NCBI RefSeq assembly: GCF_004359195.1
Contig: NZ_CP037954.1
Span: 2,108,001-2,172,000 of the forward strand
DNA from: Chryseobacterium salivictor
Lineage (GTDB): Bacteria; Bacteroidota; Bacteroidia; Flavobacteriales; Weeksellaceae
DNA: 64,000 bases
Direction of reading: 5' to 3'
Shown here in pieces: positions 43,565-53,485 of the stretch (the first letter of the stretch is position 1; every line of letters starts with the position of its first letter). The position numbers were made by a program, and so were the translations under genes. The notes under the pieces are model-generated. The model was not told where the DNA came from. It saw nothing but the letters and a program-made list of their open reading frames with translations, and did no database searches.

Positions 43565-43585
43565 ATTTTTGGTTTTTATTTTACT

Positions 43586-43593
43586 CAAATTTA
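43586..43593 (-). promoter_or_regulatory. -7 box of the SDR gene
   Basis: TAAATTTG on the minus strand, 21 bp before ATG 43564. Confidence 0.45.
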
Positions 43594-43793
43594 CGGATTT
43601 AAAGACTTGGAATTACTGAAATTGGTCACTTTAACAATGATTGATGACAGTCAGAATTTCAGAGAACAGCGGAAATACACCTGTCCGGCAATGGTGATCC
43701 TGGAATGGAATCATAAGCAGGTGAATAACTGCACCGTGCCAATATTTTAGCAGGAGCAATTAGGAAGATGCTTCGGCGGGAAAGAATGGAATG

Positions 43794-45908
43794 CTATTCG
43801 GTCTGCAACCCGACGGTCCCCGATTCTGTGAGGCGCAGAATGCCTTCCGTTAACCTTTCGGGATGTTCTGTAAATCCTTTAAGTTTACTCGATTTCCCTT
43901 TAATGATAATATCCTGAATCTGTTTTTCGGTGAGTTTCTTTCCGAACACGATAAATGGAAGTTTGAAACCACAGCTTTTATAACTGGAACAGCCGATGGC
44001 GGTTTTACCTTTCATCAGTTTGTTTTCCCCGCATTTCGGACAATCGGTTTCTTCCCAGATAATGGCAACCGTTTTTCGCGGCGTGGGGTCTTTCTTTTCT
44101 TTGGGCTGCACTTCCTGTTGAAAGGAAATTACTTTTGCCTTTTCATTGATGACTTTTCGGGTGAGATCGGTCACCATTGCAATCAGTTCCTCTTTAAACT
44201 GACTGGCTTCATATTCGCCGCGCTCTATTTTACGGAGTTTAAATTCCCATTCTCCCGTTAATTCAGGGCTTTTTAACAGTTCATCCTGGATCGTATCGAT
44301 CAGTTCGACGCCGGTGGAAGTGGCGAAGATGTTTTTCTTTTTCCGCTCGATGTATTTTCTTCGGAAAAGTGTTTCGATAATATTCGCCCGGGTAGAAGGT
44401 CTTCCGATTCCGTTGTTTTTCATCATTTCGCGCAGTTCTTCATCATCCACCTGTTTTCCGGCGGTTTCCATGGCGCGGAGTAAGGTTGCTTCTGTATACG
44501 CTTTTGGCGGACTTGTTTTTCCCTGATGGATGAATGGTTTGTGCGGTCCTTTTTCCCCGGCTTTAAATTCGGGAATCAATTGTTCTTCCTCTTTTTCTTT
44601 TTTCTCGGTATCGTCTTTTTCTTTACTGTAAACTTCGCGCCAGCCCAGTTCCAGAATTTGTCTGCCGGTTGTTTTAAAGGGAATGGTGCCAACCTGGCCT
44701 TCCACCAAAGTATTTGAGATTTTACATTCGGGGTAAAAAACGGCGATAAACCGTTTCGCGACCAAATCATAAATCAACTTTTCTTCTCTGCTTAAACTGG
44801 AAGAAGGCGGGATTTCGGTCGGAATAATCGCGTGGTGATCAGTCACTTTGGTATCATCAAAAACAGTTTTAGATTTGGGAATCGGCTGGGCTAAAAGCGG
44901 AGCGGTTAATTCCCGGTAAAAATTCATGCTCTGAAGAATAGCCGGTATCTGCGGATGCAGACTTTCGGAAAGGTAAGTGGTATCCACACGCGGATAGGTC
45001 GTATGTTTCTTTTCGTATAAACTCTGAATATATTTCAACGTATTCTCCGCAGAAAAACCAAATTTACGGTTGGCTTCCACCTGTAAAGCCGTCAAATCAA
45101 AGAGTCTTGGATTTTTCTCTTTACCTTCTTTAATTTCAAAAGAGATGATTTCGAAAAGATTCTGTTTCAGGTATTCCAGCCCTTTTTCGGCTTTTTCTTT
45201 CGTTTTTAAACGGTCGATGGCCGCATTGAAAATGACGTCGCGGTATTTGGTTTTCAGTTCCCAGTATTCTTCGGTATTGAAGGCGTCAATTTCTTTTTGT
45301 CGCTGAACGATCATGGCGAGAGTAGGGGTTTGAACCCGTCCAATGGAAAGAACACTTTTGTTGCCGCCAAATTTTCGGGTGAACAAACGGGTGGCGTTGA
45401 TTCCCAAAAGCCAGTCACCAATAGCGCGTGCATTCCCGGCCTGATAGAGGTTATGATAGTCTTCCGAAGGTTTCAGGTTGGCAAATCCTTCTTTAATGGC
45501 CACTTCGGTCAGTGAAGAAATCCAAAGTCTTTTGATGGGCTTTTTGCATTTCGCTTTGTGCAGAACCCAGCGCTGTATCACCTCACCTTCCTGCCCGGCA
45601 TCCCCGCAATTGATGACTTCTTCGCAATCAGCAACTAGTTTTTCAATGATTTTAAACTGTTTTTCAACCCCCGGGTTTTCTATTAATTTTATCCCGAAAG
45701 GCTCCGGAATGATGGGAAGGAAAATAAGGTTCCACGATTTAAGATGCGGACTGTAATCATGCGGTTCTTTGAGGGTACAAAGATGACCAAACGTCCAGGT
45801 TACCCAATAACCGTTGCCTTCGAAGTATCCCTGTTTGGGTTGGTCGGCTCCCAAAACTTTGGCAATATCCCGGGCAACACTTGGCTTTTCAGCAATACAT
45901 AATTTCAT
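43794..45908 (-). CDS. topB: DNA topoisomerase III (type IA)
   Basis: 704 residues. The Toprim domain starts 'KLCIAEKPSVARDIAKVLGA', with 'NCGDAGQEGEVIQRWVL' near 100. 'SIGRVQTPTLAMIVQRQKEI' leads to the active-site region 'YPRVDTTYLSESLHPQ' (Tyr near 312). 'IGRPSTRANIIETLFRRKYI' follows, and the C-terminus has a zinc-ribbon-like 'CPKCGENKLMKGKTAIGC'. Topo III cleaves single strands and decatenates replication intermediates; in Bacteroidota topB is also common on mobile elements. No conjugation genes lie nearby, so a chromosomal housekeeping copy is more likely. Confidence 0.95.
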   Translation of the reverse strand: MKLCIAEKPSVARDIAKVLGADQPKQGYFEGNGYWVTWTFGHLCTLKEPHDYSPHLKSWNLIFLPIIPEPFGIKLIENPGVEKQFKIIEKLVADCEEVINCGDAGQEGEVIQRWVLHKAKCKKPIKRLWISSLTEVAIKEGFANLKPSEDYHNLYQAGNARAIGDWLLGINATRLFTRKFGGNKSVLSIGRVQTPTLAMIVQRQKEIDAFNTEEYWELKTKYRDVIFNAAIDRLKTKEKAEKGLEYLKQNLFEIISFEIKEGKEKNPRLFDLTALQVEANRKFGFSAENTLKYIQSLYEKKHTTYPRVDTTYLSESLHPQIPAILQSMNFYRELTAPLLAQPIPKSKTVFDDTKVTDHHAIIPTEIPPSSSLSREEKLIYDLVAKRFIAVFYPECKISNTLVEGQVGTIPFKTTGRQILELGWREVYSKEKDDTEKKEKEEEQLIPEFKAGEKGPHKPFIHQGKTSPPKAYTEATLLRAMETAGKQVDDEELREMMKNNGIGRPSTRANIIETLFRRKYIERKKKNIFATSTGVELIDTIQDELLKSPELTGEWEFKLRKIERGEYEASQFKEELIAMVTDLTRKVINEKAKVISFQQEVQPKEKKDPTPRKTVAIIWEETDCPKCGENKLMKGKTAIGCSSYKSCGFKLPFIVFGKKLTEKQIQDIIIKGKSSKLKGFTEHPERLTEGILRLTESGTVGLQTE

Positions 45909-46283
45909 AGTTCAGCTTCATTTTTTGGGCGACTGCAAATTTCAGTAATTTTTTCTAAACTATGGGTTCAAACCTGGGAAAAGAAATTCTTTCTGATTTC
46001 AAAAAAGGGTTTAGAAAACCGAAAGCTTAATGGTGGCCTTTAAACTGTAATTTTAACACCAACGCCAGGAATGTTTTTACAAAAGCGCGTCTGTTTAAAT
46101 TTGTTTTAAAAACTGCAAGAATCAAAAAAGCGATAATCTTTTTTTAAGTTTTTCAAATGAACTAACAATTGTATTTACATTTCCAGAGAAAATCTTAATA
46201 ATTTTAATTTTTTAACACCAATAACACGAACAATAATAGTTGTCTGTAAAAGCAGGTAATCTTTAAGTATTCCCACCAAAAAA
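45909..46283. other. Spacer between topB and the M23 gene
   Basis: 375 bp of AT-rich sequence. No gene, repeat or site was recognised, apart from the terminator that follows at 46284. Confidence 0.5.
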
Positions 46284-46308
46284 ACGCTCCCGAAAAATTC
46301 AGGAGCGT
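46284..46308 (-). terminator. Terminator of the M23 peptidase gene
   Basis: Stem ACGCTCCcGAA / TTCaGGAGCGT followed on the minus strand by a run of seven T. Confidence 0.85.
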
Positions 46309-46329
46309 CAGTATTTTTAAATGAGTGGA

Positions 46330-47235
46330 TTACAGATTCATAAAAAATTTCGGATTGACCGGCGTGTTGTTTTTGTGAACTTCGTAATGAAGATGAGGTC
46401 CGGTGGAACGGCCTGTATTGCCGGATTTTGCGATTACATCATTTACCGTTACCACATCATTTGCTTTGACCAGTATTTTAGAAAGATGGCCGTAGAGGGT
46501 ATCCAGACCATTTCCGTGCGAGATAATGACACAGTTTCCGTAGCCGCTTTTTTCGCCGGCAAAAATTACTTTTCCTGAGGCCGCGCTCCGCACGTCGGAA
46601 CCGTGAGCCACCGCAATGTCAAGCCCTTTATGGAATTTCATCTGGTCTTTTTCGGAGGGGGCGTTATTTTTCTCGGCTAATGGTTGGTTTGGATTGGGAA
46701 CGATCATTTTTTTAGTCACATTTCCTACGCTGTCTTTTACTTCGATGTACTGTGGTTCAGCTTTTACGGAATGCACGGACGCCAACATCACCGTTTTTTC
46801 CGGGAACGGATTTTTTCTTTTTCCAAATTGTGAGGAAATGTAGCCGTCGGTAGGGATTCCCAAAGGAACCTGTTGTAATTTCTTCTGCAAATCCACCAGA
46901 TACTGGCTGTACCGGTTGGTTTGTTTTGCCAGATAAACCGTATTGGAAATACTGTCTTTTGCGAGCATCTCTATTTTACCGTCAGATAAATTCTTTGCGG
47001 CCAAAAAGGAATTCAGTTCCCGGATGGTGTGGTCAACTAAAGTCAGGTTGTTCTTTAACTCCAGGTAATCGATGCTGTCTTTTTCAGTTTTAACCGGTAC
47101 TAAATTGACCTGGTACGATTTATCGTCTTTTTCCGAATAGAGCTTTCCGATAAAGAGAGCCTGTCCGAAAATGACCAATACCAGGACTCCGAGGATTAAA
47201 CTGATGTTTTTTTTACTGCTTATAAAATTCTTCAT
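46330..47235 (-). CDS. M23 family metallopeptidase (LytM-type)
   Basis: 301 residues from ATG 47235; the longer frame start at 47256 is less likely because the -7 box is at 47270. An N-terminal membrane helix (about 11-30) anchors it. A coiled coil region ('LTLVDHTIRELNSFLAAKN', 'QTNRYSQYLVDLQKKLQQ') precedes the peptidase: 'MKFHKGLDIAVAHGSDV' (HxxxD), 'GNCVIISHGNGLDTLYGHL' and 'GPHLHYEVHKN' (HxH). Zinc ligands are complete. Such proteins cleave peptidoglycan cross-links or activate amidases in the periplasm. Confidence 0.92.
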   Translation of the reverse strand: MKNFISSKKNISLILGVLVLVIFGQALFIGKLYSEKDDKSYQVNLVPVKTEKDSIDYLELKNNLTLVDHTIRELNSFLAAKNLSDGKIEMLAKDSISNTVYLAKQTNRYSQYLVDLQKKLQQVPLGIPTDGYISSQFGKRKNPFPEKTVMLASVHSVKAEPQYIEVKDSVGNVTKKMIVPNPNQPLAEKNNAPSEKDQMKFHKGLDIAVAHGSDVRSAASGKVIFAGEKSGYGNCVIISHGNGLDTLYGHLSKILVKANDVVTVNDVIAKSGNTGRSTGPHLHYEVHKNNTPVNPKFFMNL

Positions 47236-47269
47236 TATTAAACACTTAGTTGTCAAAAAATTGAGACTG

Positions 47270-47277
47270 CAAATTTA
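47270..47277 (-). promoter_or_regulatory. -7 box of the M23 gene
   Basis: TAAATTTG on the minus strand, 34 bp before ATG 47235. Confidence 0.45.
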
Positions 47278-47353
47278 TAAAATATTTTTAAAAGCTGTTT
47301 TTCTTGCGGGCACTGTGCCGGATGATTTTGTTCAGTTTATTACAAAACAATTG

Positions 47354-47386
47354 TTTGTCCTATTTCAGAAACCTTTAATATCTTTG
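47354..47386 (+). promoter_or_regulatory. Promoter of gpsA
   Basis: TTTG (47354-47357) and TATCTTTG (47379-47386), 21 bp apart: a full match to the Bacteroidota promoter consensus, 56 bp before ATG 47443. Confidence 0.65.
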
Positions 47387-47442
47387 TGCGGAAGATTCCC
47401 GTTTGTTCAGAACTTCTGAACAGCACCAAAGTTTTTTTAATT

Positions 47443-48465
47443 ATGACAAAAAAGAAAGCCCCAAAATCGCAGACTCAGAACATTCCCGTTGGAGTAGTAG
47501 GAAGTGGTAGTTTTGCAACCGCAATCGTGAAAATGTTGGTCGAAAACAGCAAACTGGTTCACTGGTGTGTGCGGAATGAATATGTAAAAGGGGCTATTGA
47601 GCAACGCGGTCATAATCCCAATTACTTAACCTCGGTTTCTTTTGATCAAAAAAATCTGAAGGTCACTACCGATATCAATGAATTGGTTTCAGCGTGTGAA
47701 GTAGTGGTTCTGGCAACGCCGTCCATTTATCTTTCAGATGCAATGGATAAAATGACCTGCGATTACGGGGATAAAATTTTTGTTTCTGCGATTAAAGGAA
47801 TTGTTCCCAAGGTAAATGATGTTGTGGCGCATTACCTTCGTGATGAATTTAAAATAGGCTTCCGCAATCAGGCGGTAATTGCCGGTCCCTGTCACGCGGA
47901 GGAAGTAGCTATGGAAAGGCTTTCATACCTTACCATTGCAGTTGCGGAAGAGGAGGTTGCCGATAAATTATTTTCTCTGTTTTCTTCTGACTTTATCAAT
48001 GTTCATTGCAGCAGAGATATTTTAGGGAATGAATACAGTGCGATTCTGAAAAATATTTATGCAGTGGGAGCCGGCATTTCAAGTGGTTTGGGATACGGCG
48101 ATAACTTTACGGCTGTTTTTGTTTCTAATGCGGTAAGGGAAATGGAGATTTTCCTTGAAGCGGTGTATGAAGTTCCACGGGATGTGAATGAGAGCGCTTA
48201 TCTCGGTGATTTACTGGTAACGGCATACTCGCTGTTTTCCCGTAACCGGAATTTAGGAAATCTCATCGGAAAAGGGTACACGGTAAAATCGGCCATTCAG
48301 TCGATGAACATGATTGCCGAAGGATATTACGCAGCTGATTCAGTGTATCATACGGCAAAAAGCAAACAACTGAAAACACCGATTGTCGATACCATTTACG
48401 GTATTTTATACAAAGAGAAAAACGCCGAAACTGAATTTAAAAAATTAACCTTACTCTTAAATTAG
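47443..48465 (+). CDS. gpsA: NAD(P)H-dependent glycerol-3-phosphate dehydrogenase
   Basis: 340 residues from ATG 47443; the frame extends upstream but its extra codons precede the likely transcription start. The dinucleotide fold starts 'VGVVGSGSFATAIVKML'; 'FVSAIKGIVPKVNDVVAHYL' and 'AVIAGPCHAEEVAMERLS' are the substrate-binding blocks, and the catalytic Lys lies in 'YSAILKNIYAVGAGIS'. It makes sn-glycerol 3-phosphate for phospholipid synthesis. The hemolysin III gene overlaps its stop by one base. Confidence 0.95.
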   Translation: MTKKKAPKSQTQNIPVGVVGSGSFATAIVKMLVENSKLVHWCVRNEYVKGAIEQRGHNPNYLTSVSFDQKNLKVTTDINELVSACEVVVLATPSIYLSDAMDKMTCDYGDKIFVSAIKGIVPKVNDVVAHYLRDEFKIGFRNQAVIAGPCHAEEVAMERLSYLTIAVAEEEVADKLFSLFSSDFINVHCSRDILGNEYSAILKNIYAVGAGISSGLGYGDNFTAVFVSNAVREMEIFLEAVYEVPRDVNESAYLGDLLVTAYSLFSRNRNLGNLIGKGYTVKSAIQSMNMIAEGYYAADSVYHTAKSKQLKTPIVDTIYGILYKEKNAETEFKKLTLLLN

Positions 48466-49133
48466 TGAAAACCAAGACTAAATATGCCGTTCATACCTAT
48501 TCAGTTTTAGAAGAGCGGTTTAATATTTGGTCTCATTTTATCGGTTTGCTCCTGAGTGTCGTGGCTTTCATTTTATTGCTGTTTCGCGCAATGGATTTAG
48601 GAAGTAAAAGGGCGCTCATCAGTTTTTCGATCTTTGGTCTGAGCATGATTATTCTTTATCTGGCTTCTACATTATATCACTCCTCCAAAAATCCTAAAAG
48701 AAGATTCCTGCTTAATATCTTCGATCACGCCGCGATTTATGTTTTAATTGCAGGAACTTATTCGCCGTTCGCTTTGGTCTCGCTGAATGGCCACGAGGGG
48801 TATACGCTTTTTGCGGTCGTTTGGGGAATTGCTCTATTTGGCGTCATTTTTAAAATTTTCTTTACAGGAAGATTTACCGTTTTATCCACTGCTCTTTACG
48901 TCGGAATGGGCTGGTTGATTATTTTCAGTTTTGACAGTCTGCTGTATCATCTGGATTTCCGGGGATTGGTTTGGTTGCTCTCTGGCGGCATTTCCTATAC
49001 CATTGGCGCGGCTTTGTACAGCATTCACCGGATAAAATTCAATCACGCCATTTTTCACCTGTTCGTTTTATTAGGAACGTTCTGTCATTTTATGTCGGTG
49101 TATTTTTATGTAATTCCTGTGTCCGGGAAGTAA
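48465..49133 (+). CDS. Hemolysin III / PAQR family membrane protein
   Basis: 222 residues from a GTG start that overlaps the gpsA stop (TAGTG). Seven hydrophobic helices. Family motifs: 'STLYHSSKNPKRRFLL', 'FDHAAIYVLIAGTYSPFAL' and near the end 'HAIFHLFVLLGTFCHFMSV', which carry the conserved Ser, Asp and His residues thought to bind zinc. Bacterial members were first described as hemolysins but are probably membrane-lipid enzymes or receptors. It is cotranscribed with gpsA. Confidence 0.9.
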   Translation: MKTKTKYAVHTYSVLEERFNIWSHFIGLLLSVVAFILLLFRAMDLGSKRALISFSIFGLSMIILYLASTLYHSSKNPKRRFLLNIFDHAAIYVLIAGTYSPFALVSLNGHEGYTLFAVVWGIALFGVIFKIFFTGRFTVLSTALYVGMGWLIIFSFDSLLYHLDFRGLVWLLSGGISYTIGAALYSIHRIKFNHAIFHLFVLLGTFCHFMSVYFYVIPVSGK

Positions 49134-49421
49134 GATGTTGTTTGTTTTCATCTAAGATCCTTTTTAAATTTGTTTAAAAACAGAAATTTTATTTTTCCCC
49201 GACCTGGGCAATTAATTTTGATGAATTTTAATCGGACTCTTAAAACAAGACAGTAGCATTTCAGTGCGGATTCAGCAGATTATTCTGAATTTTAACTGAT
49301 CAAATTCAGGCGGGCGGTTATCCTACTTTTTTATAAATATCGGTTTAAGGAATTTTTAACAGCTTTTGTTTGAGCTAAAACAAAACTTTTACCGAAATTC
49401 GTTATCTTAAAATAGAATGAT

Positions 49422-50927
49422 ATGCCTACATCAGCCAATTATAAAGCCCTTCAATCCCATTACGACGTTGTTTTAATCGGCGGAGGAATTATGAGTGCCA
49501 CACTCGGAACCATGCTTCATGAACTTGATCCCAACCTGAAAATTGTGATTTTTGAAAGACTCGGCCGCTTTGCCCGGGAAAGTTCAGCTGCGTGGAATAA
49601 TGCAGGAACAGGACATTCTGCTTTCTGTGAACTCAATTATACGCCGGAGAACGAAGAGGGTTCCATCGATATTTCCAAAGCTGAAAGTATTGCCGAACAG
49701 TTCGAAATTTCGAAACAGTTCTGGTCATATTTACTTTCTAAAAAATATATTGACCGGCCAAAAGACTTTATTAATTCCTGTCCGCACATGAGTTTGGTTT
49801 TCGGCAAGGAAGATGTCGAGTTTTTAAGAAAGCGTCATGAAAAAATGATTCAGTCTGAATTATTTAAAGGAATGGAATTTACCACAAACCACGACAAACT
49901 GCGCCAATGGATTCCTTTAATTATGGCCAAAAGAAAAGATAACGAAGTTCTTGCAGCCACGAAAATGGATTTGGGAACCGATGTCAATTTCGGAACATTA
50001 ACCCGGAAAATGGGACGGTTTTTAGCAGAAGATTCCCAGACCGATGTTTATTTATACCATGATGTGAAAGATATTGATCCTTTGTCTGACGGAAAATGGT
50101 CGGTGAAAGTCAAAGACCGGATGCATTATAAATTGAGCGATGTCACCGCCGATTTTGTATTTATCGGTGCCGGAGGTTACGCCCTTCCGCTGCTCGAAAG
50201 TTCCGATATTCCCGAAAGTGAAGGCTATGGCGGATTCCCGGTTTCCGGCCAGTGGCTGGTTACCCATAACCCGGAATTAATCGCAAAGCACCAGGCAAAA
50301 GTCTACACCAAGGCCGGTGTGGATGCTCCGCCAATGAGTGTTCCCCATTTGGATCTGCGAATTATTGACGGAGAAAAAGCGCTGCTCTTTGGACCGTTTG
50401 CCGGATTCTCTACCAAGTTTTTGAAGGAAGGAAGCTACCTGGATTTACCGGAAAGTGTCAATCAAAAAAATATCAAATCCCTGTTTGGCGCATGGTGGCA
50501 TAATCTGCCGTTGACGAAATATCTCGTACAGCAGGTCGCGATGACCAAAGTACAGCGCATGCAGCATTTAAGAGAGTTTGTAAAAGATGCGAAAGCAGAA
50601 GACTGGGAATTGAAAATTGCGGGACAAAGAGTTCAGATCATTAAAAAAAGTGAAGAAGAAGGCGGTAAATTAGAATTCGGGACAGAAGTCGTTGTGAATA
50701 AAAGCGGAACGATCGCCTCCCTGCTTGGTGCTTCTCCCGGGGCTTCTACGGCAGCATTTGCAATGCTTCAGGTCTTAGAGAAATGTTTTCCTGAAAAAGT
50801 GCAAAATGAATGGAAAGAAAAATTAACAGAAATGATTCCGACCTATGGACAGAAATTGGCAGATAATCCCGAACTTATCAAAAATATAAGAAAGTATAGC
50901 AAAGAAATACTCGAACTCGATAATTAG
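49422..50927 (+). CDS. mqo: Malate:quinone oxidoreductase
   Basis: 501 residues, full length. The FAD-binding start 'DVVLIGGGIMSATLGTML', 'SAAWNNAGTGHSAFCELNYTP' and 'DLGTDVNFGTLTRKM' are specific to Mqo, and the C-terminus has 'LLGASPGASTAAFAMLQVLE'. It oxidises malate to oxaloacetate at the inner face of the membrane and passes electrons to quinone, in place of or beside NAD-dependent malate dehydrogenase. Small unrelated genes follow in the same direction. Confidence 0.95.
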   Translation: MPTSANYKALQSHYDVVLIGGGIMSATLGTMLHELDPNLKIVIFERLGRFARESSAAWNNAGTGHSAFCELNYTPENEEGSIDISKAESIAEQFEISKQFWSYLLSKKYIDRPKDFINSCPHMSLVFGKEDVEFLRKRHEKMIQSELFKGMEFTTNHDKLRQWIPLIMAKRKDNEVLAATKMDLGTDVNFGTLTRKMGRFLAEDSQTDVYLYHDVKDIDPLSDGKWSVKVKDRMHYKLSDVTADFVFIGAGGYALPLLESSDIPESEGYGGFPVSGQWLVTHNPELIAKHQAKVYTKAGVDAPPMSVPHLDLRIIDGEKALLFGPFAGFSTKFLKEGSYLDLPESVNQKNIKSLFGAWWHNLPLTKYLVQQVAMTKVQRMQHLREFVKDAKAEDWELKIAGQRVQIIKKSEEEGGKLEFGTEVVVNKSGTIASLLGASPGASTAAFAMLQVLEKCFPEKVQNEWKEKLTEMIPTYGQKLADNPELIKNIRKYSKEILELDN

Positions 50928-50965
50928 CAATTACTCATTTTCCATTACCCATTGCTTATTTAAAA

Positions 50966-51355
50966 ATGACAACCATTACCAAACCCAAAATTTCACCGGA
51001 ACTGCTGGCAGCACTTCAGCCCAAAGTAGAACTGGAAAAGCAGGTCATCGTACACTGCTGTTTTCCGGCGACTCCTTTTTTGGATATGCTGATCCGTATC
51101 TGGCCATCTACCTTTCTGATTGATGAGAGCTTGGGACATAAAAGCACTTTGATTCACCACGAGAATATTTCTCTTTTTCCTTACTGGACAGAAGTCCCAC
51201 CCATGAAAGATTATTGGTTTACCCTGGTTTTTTCCGGATTGCCAAAAGCGTGTACTAATTTTGATTTAAAAGAAGAAATTCCGGAAGAAGGTGGATTCTG
51301 GATCAAAAATATTAAAAGAAATAAAACCGATATTTATAAAGTAAAAATTAATTAG
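50966..51355 (+). CDS. Hypothetical protein
   Basis: 129 residues, soluble, no signal. Visible features: 'LEKQVIVHCCFPATPFLDMLIRIWPST' like core (two adjacent Cys near 30), and 'SGLPKACTNFDLKEEIPEEGGF'. No known family was recognised. It lies 38 bp after mqo and one base before the next gene, so it belongs to a four-gene run (mqo, this, two lipoproteins). Confidence 0.75.
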   Translation: MTTITKPKISPELLAALQPKVELEKQVIVHCCFPATPFLDMLIRIWPSTFLIDESLGHKSTLIHHENISLFPYWTEVPPMKDYWFTLVFSGLPKACTNFDLKEEIPEEGGFWIKNIKRNKTDIYKVKIN

Positions 51356-51356
51356 A

Positions 51357-51833
51357 ATGAAGAAAATCTATTTCCTGTGGATGATTCCCTTTTTGCTGGG
51401 AAGTTGCAACTCGCGATATGACGTAGTTTCAGTAAATAAAATGAACAAAGAAAGAAAACAGATTGCCCAGGATTTTGTTGAAACCTATTTTAAAAAATGT
51501 GAAAATAAAGACTATTCTGCATTTGAAGGATTTAACATTTCGAAAAAGTTCCAGGCAAAGTTGTCCCCGGATTCCCTAAAAAGATCCTGCAATTACCTTT
51601 ATTATAAAAATGGAAAAGTAACGGTAGAAAAGTTGGTTTCTGCCCATACTACAAAGTCGCCCAAAGATTTCATGGATGTTTTAAATTTTAAATTAAAGAC
51701 GGAAAAATCTACAGAACCGGTTTATCTGCACCTCGGAATGTACCGGGATCAGAATTATATCGAAATGCCTTTTTACGTTTCTGCAGACGAAAGTTACTAC
51801 GAAACCATCAGAAAAAAATACTACAAGAAATGA
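51357..51833 (+). CDS. Hypothetical lipoprotein
   Basis: 158 residues with lipobox 'FLLGSC' (Cys17). The mature part is charged ('KMNKERKQIAQDFVETYFKK') and may have the cystatin/NTF2-like fold common in Bacteroidota lipoproteins, but that is a guess from length and pattern. Overlaps the next lipoprotein gene by 4 bases (ATGA). Confidence 0.72.
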   Translation: MKKIYFLWMIPFLLGSCNSRYDVVSVNKMNKERKQIAQDFVETYFKKCENKDYSAFEGFNISKKFQAKLSPDSLKRSCNYLYYKNGKVTVEKLVSAHTTKSPKDFMDVLNFKLKTEKSTEPVYLHLGMYRDQNYIEMPFYVSADESYYETIRKKYYKK

Positions 51834-52447
51834 AAAATTTCTTCATTCTAATGATGGGTTTTCTGCTGACCTCCTGCGTTTCAAACATTCAGGAAAAGGA
51901 GTTTTCTGATGTTGAAAAGTTTCAGACAGAGTTGAACGCAGAATATTTAAACCCAAAGGAAACTCCCTTGAGGGGAAGTAATTTTACCAATTTCAAAAAG
52001 CATCCTTTCTTTCCTGTTGATTTAAAGTACCGCGTTTCTGCAAAATTCATCAAAACTGAAAATCCAGTAGCTTTTGAACTTCCCACGTCTTCAGGAAAAA
52101 CCAGAACCTATCGGGAATTCGGCAAAGCGACATTTGTTTTAGATGGTCAGGAATTAACTTTAACGCTTTATCAAAACTTAGCATTAATAAAGACGAAAAA
52201 ATACAAAGACTATCTTTTTCTTCCCTTCCGGGATTTGACTAACAGCAAAGAAACCTATGGTGGCGGGAAATACATGGATTTGAAAATCCCGAAAAACGAT
52301 GTCATTATTTTAGATTTCAACAAATCCTACCAACCCTATTGTGCGTATAACGCTTTCGATTACAACTGCCCGATTGTTCCGGCGGAGAATTTTTTACCGG
52401 TCAGAATTGAAGCAGGCGTTAGGTATGAAGATGTTTATCACCATTAA
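51830..52447 (+). CDS. DUF1684 family lipoprotein
   Basis: 205 residues with lipobox 'LLTSC' (Cys16). The family signature is clear: 'NPVAFELPTSSGKTRTYREFGKA' region, 'LFLPFRDLTNSKETYGGGKYMDL' and 'DFNKSYQPYCAYNAFDYNCPIVPAENFLPVRIEAGV' (read as separate conserved blocks). Function of DUF1684 is unknown; it occurs in many Bacteroidota and Actinobacteria. Translationally coupled to the preceding lipoprotein. Confidence 0.88.
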   Translation: MKNFFILMMGFLLTSCVSNIQEKEFSDVEKFQTELNAEYLNPKETPLRGSNFTNFKKHPFFPVDLKYRVSAKFIKTENPVAFELPTSSGKTRTYREFGKATFVLDGQELTLTLYQNLALIKTKKYKDYLFLPFRDLTNSKETYGGGKYMDLKIPKNDVIILDFNKSYQPYCAYNAFDYNCPIVPAENFLPVRIEAGVRYEDVYHH

Positions 52448-52527
52448 AATATCGGGCAAGTCTGGCGGCGCGGCGTAATTTGGCTCGATAGTTTCTATTC
52501 TTTATTTTTTAATATTAAACTTATGCT

Positions 52528-53337
52528 ATGGAAGTTTCTCTTAAAAATCAAGTCGCCATAATCACCGGTTCTTCCAGCGGAATCGGAGCCGGGATTGCCC
52601 AGTCGATGGCAGCATCAGGCGCTACGGTTGTCATTAATTATCCCTCAGAAGGTTCTCTGGAAAAAGCCAGTGCCATTCTGAAAAAAATCACCAATAATGG
52701 GGGAAATGGAATCGTTTATCAATGCGATGTTTCCAAAGAAGACGAGGTTGTAAAAATGTTTCAGGAGGTTGTAGAACAATTAGGTACCGTTGATATTTTA
52801 GTTAACAATGCCGGAATTCAAAAAGATGCGAAGTTTACCGAAATGAATTTGGATCAATGGAATGCCGTGATTGGGGTTAATTTAACCGGTCAGTTTTTAT
52901 GCGCCCGGGAAGCCGTGAAAGAATTTCTCAGAAGAGGAATTGATCCCTCCCGTTCGGTCGCCTGCGGAAAAATCATTCATATTTCATCCGTACACGAAAT
53001 TATTCCCTGGGCTGGCCATGCCAATTACGCGTCGAGTAAAGGGGCGATCAGGATGTTGATGCAGACTTTGGCGCAGGAGTATGGCGCAGATAAAATCCGC
53101 GTGAACTCCATTTGTCCGGGCGCAATTCAGACTTCCATTAATAAAGATGCCTGGCAAACGCCGGAGGAATTGAATTCTTTGCTCAAACTGGTTCCCTATA
53201 ACAGAATTGGTCAGCCTCAGGATATTGGGAATCTGGCGGTATTTCTGGCGAGCGATCTGGCAGATTATATTACAGGAACCAGTATCTTTATCGATGGAGG
53301 AATGACCACGTTCGAATCTTTCTCAACGGGCGGATAA
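52528..53337 (+). CDS. SDR family oxidoreductase, glucose 1-dehydrogenase-like
   Basis: 269 residues. 'AIITGSSSGIGAGIAQSMA', 'ILVNNAGIQKDAKFTEM', catalytic 'YASSKGAIRM' and 'ADYITGTSIFIDGGMTTF' match the glucose dehydrogenase branch of classical SDRs. Followed after 148 bp by a large GH63-like hydrolase and then a 46-residue membrane protein, so the three may serve one carbohydrate-related or stress function. SDR/GH63 neighbours are familiar in Bacteroidota, but the substrate is unknown. Confidence 0.9.
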   Translation: MEVSLKNQVAIITGSSSGIGAGIAQSMAASGATVVINYPSEGSLEKASAILKKITNNGGNGIVYQCDVSKEDEVVKMFQEVVEQLGTVDILVNNAGIQKDAKFTEMNLDQWNAVIGVNLTGQFLCAREAVKEFLRRGIDPSRSVACGKIIHISSVHEIIPWAGHANYASSKGAIRMLMQTLAQEYGADKIRVNSICPGAIQTSINKDAWQTPEELNSLLKLVPYNRIGQPQDIGNLAVFLASDLADYITGTSIFIDGGMTTFESFSTGG

Positions 53338-53485
53338 ATTTTCCTTTTTTTAAGGATTGTAAAAAATTTTCAAATTTTTTATAAGGTGGTTTTGATCATC
53401 AGTAAAACTGCCTTTCTCACTGCATAATCATTGTTTCCGATGGAAGAATTTCTACATAACCATTGGCTTTAAAACTTAAAACAGG

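Noticed and set aside
43794-45908. topB as part of a conjugative element
   Set aside because: No mobilisation, Tra or integrase genes are nearby and the flanks are ordinary chromosomal genes.
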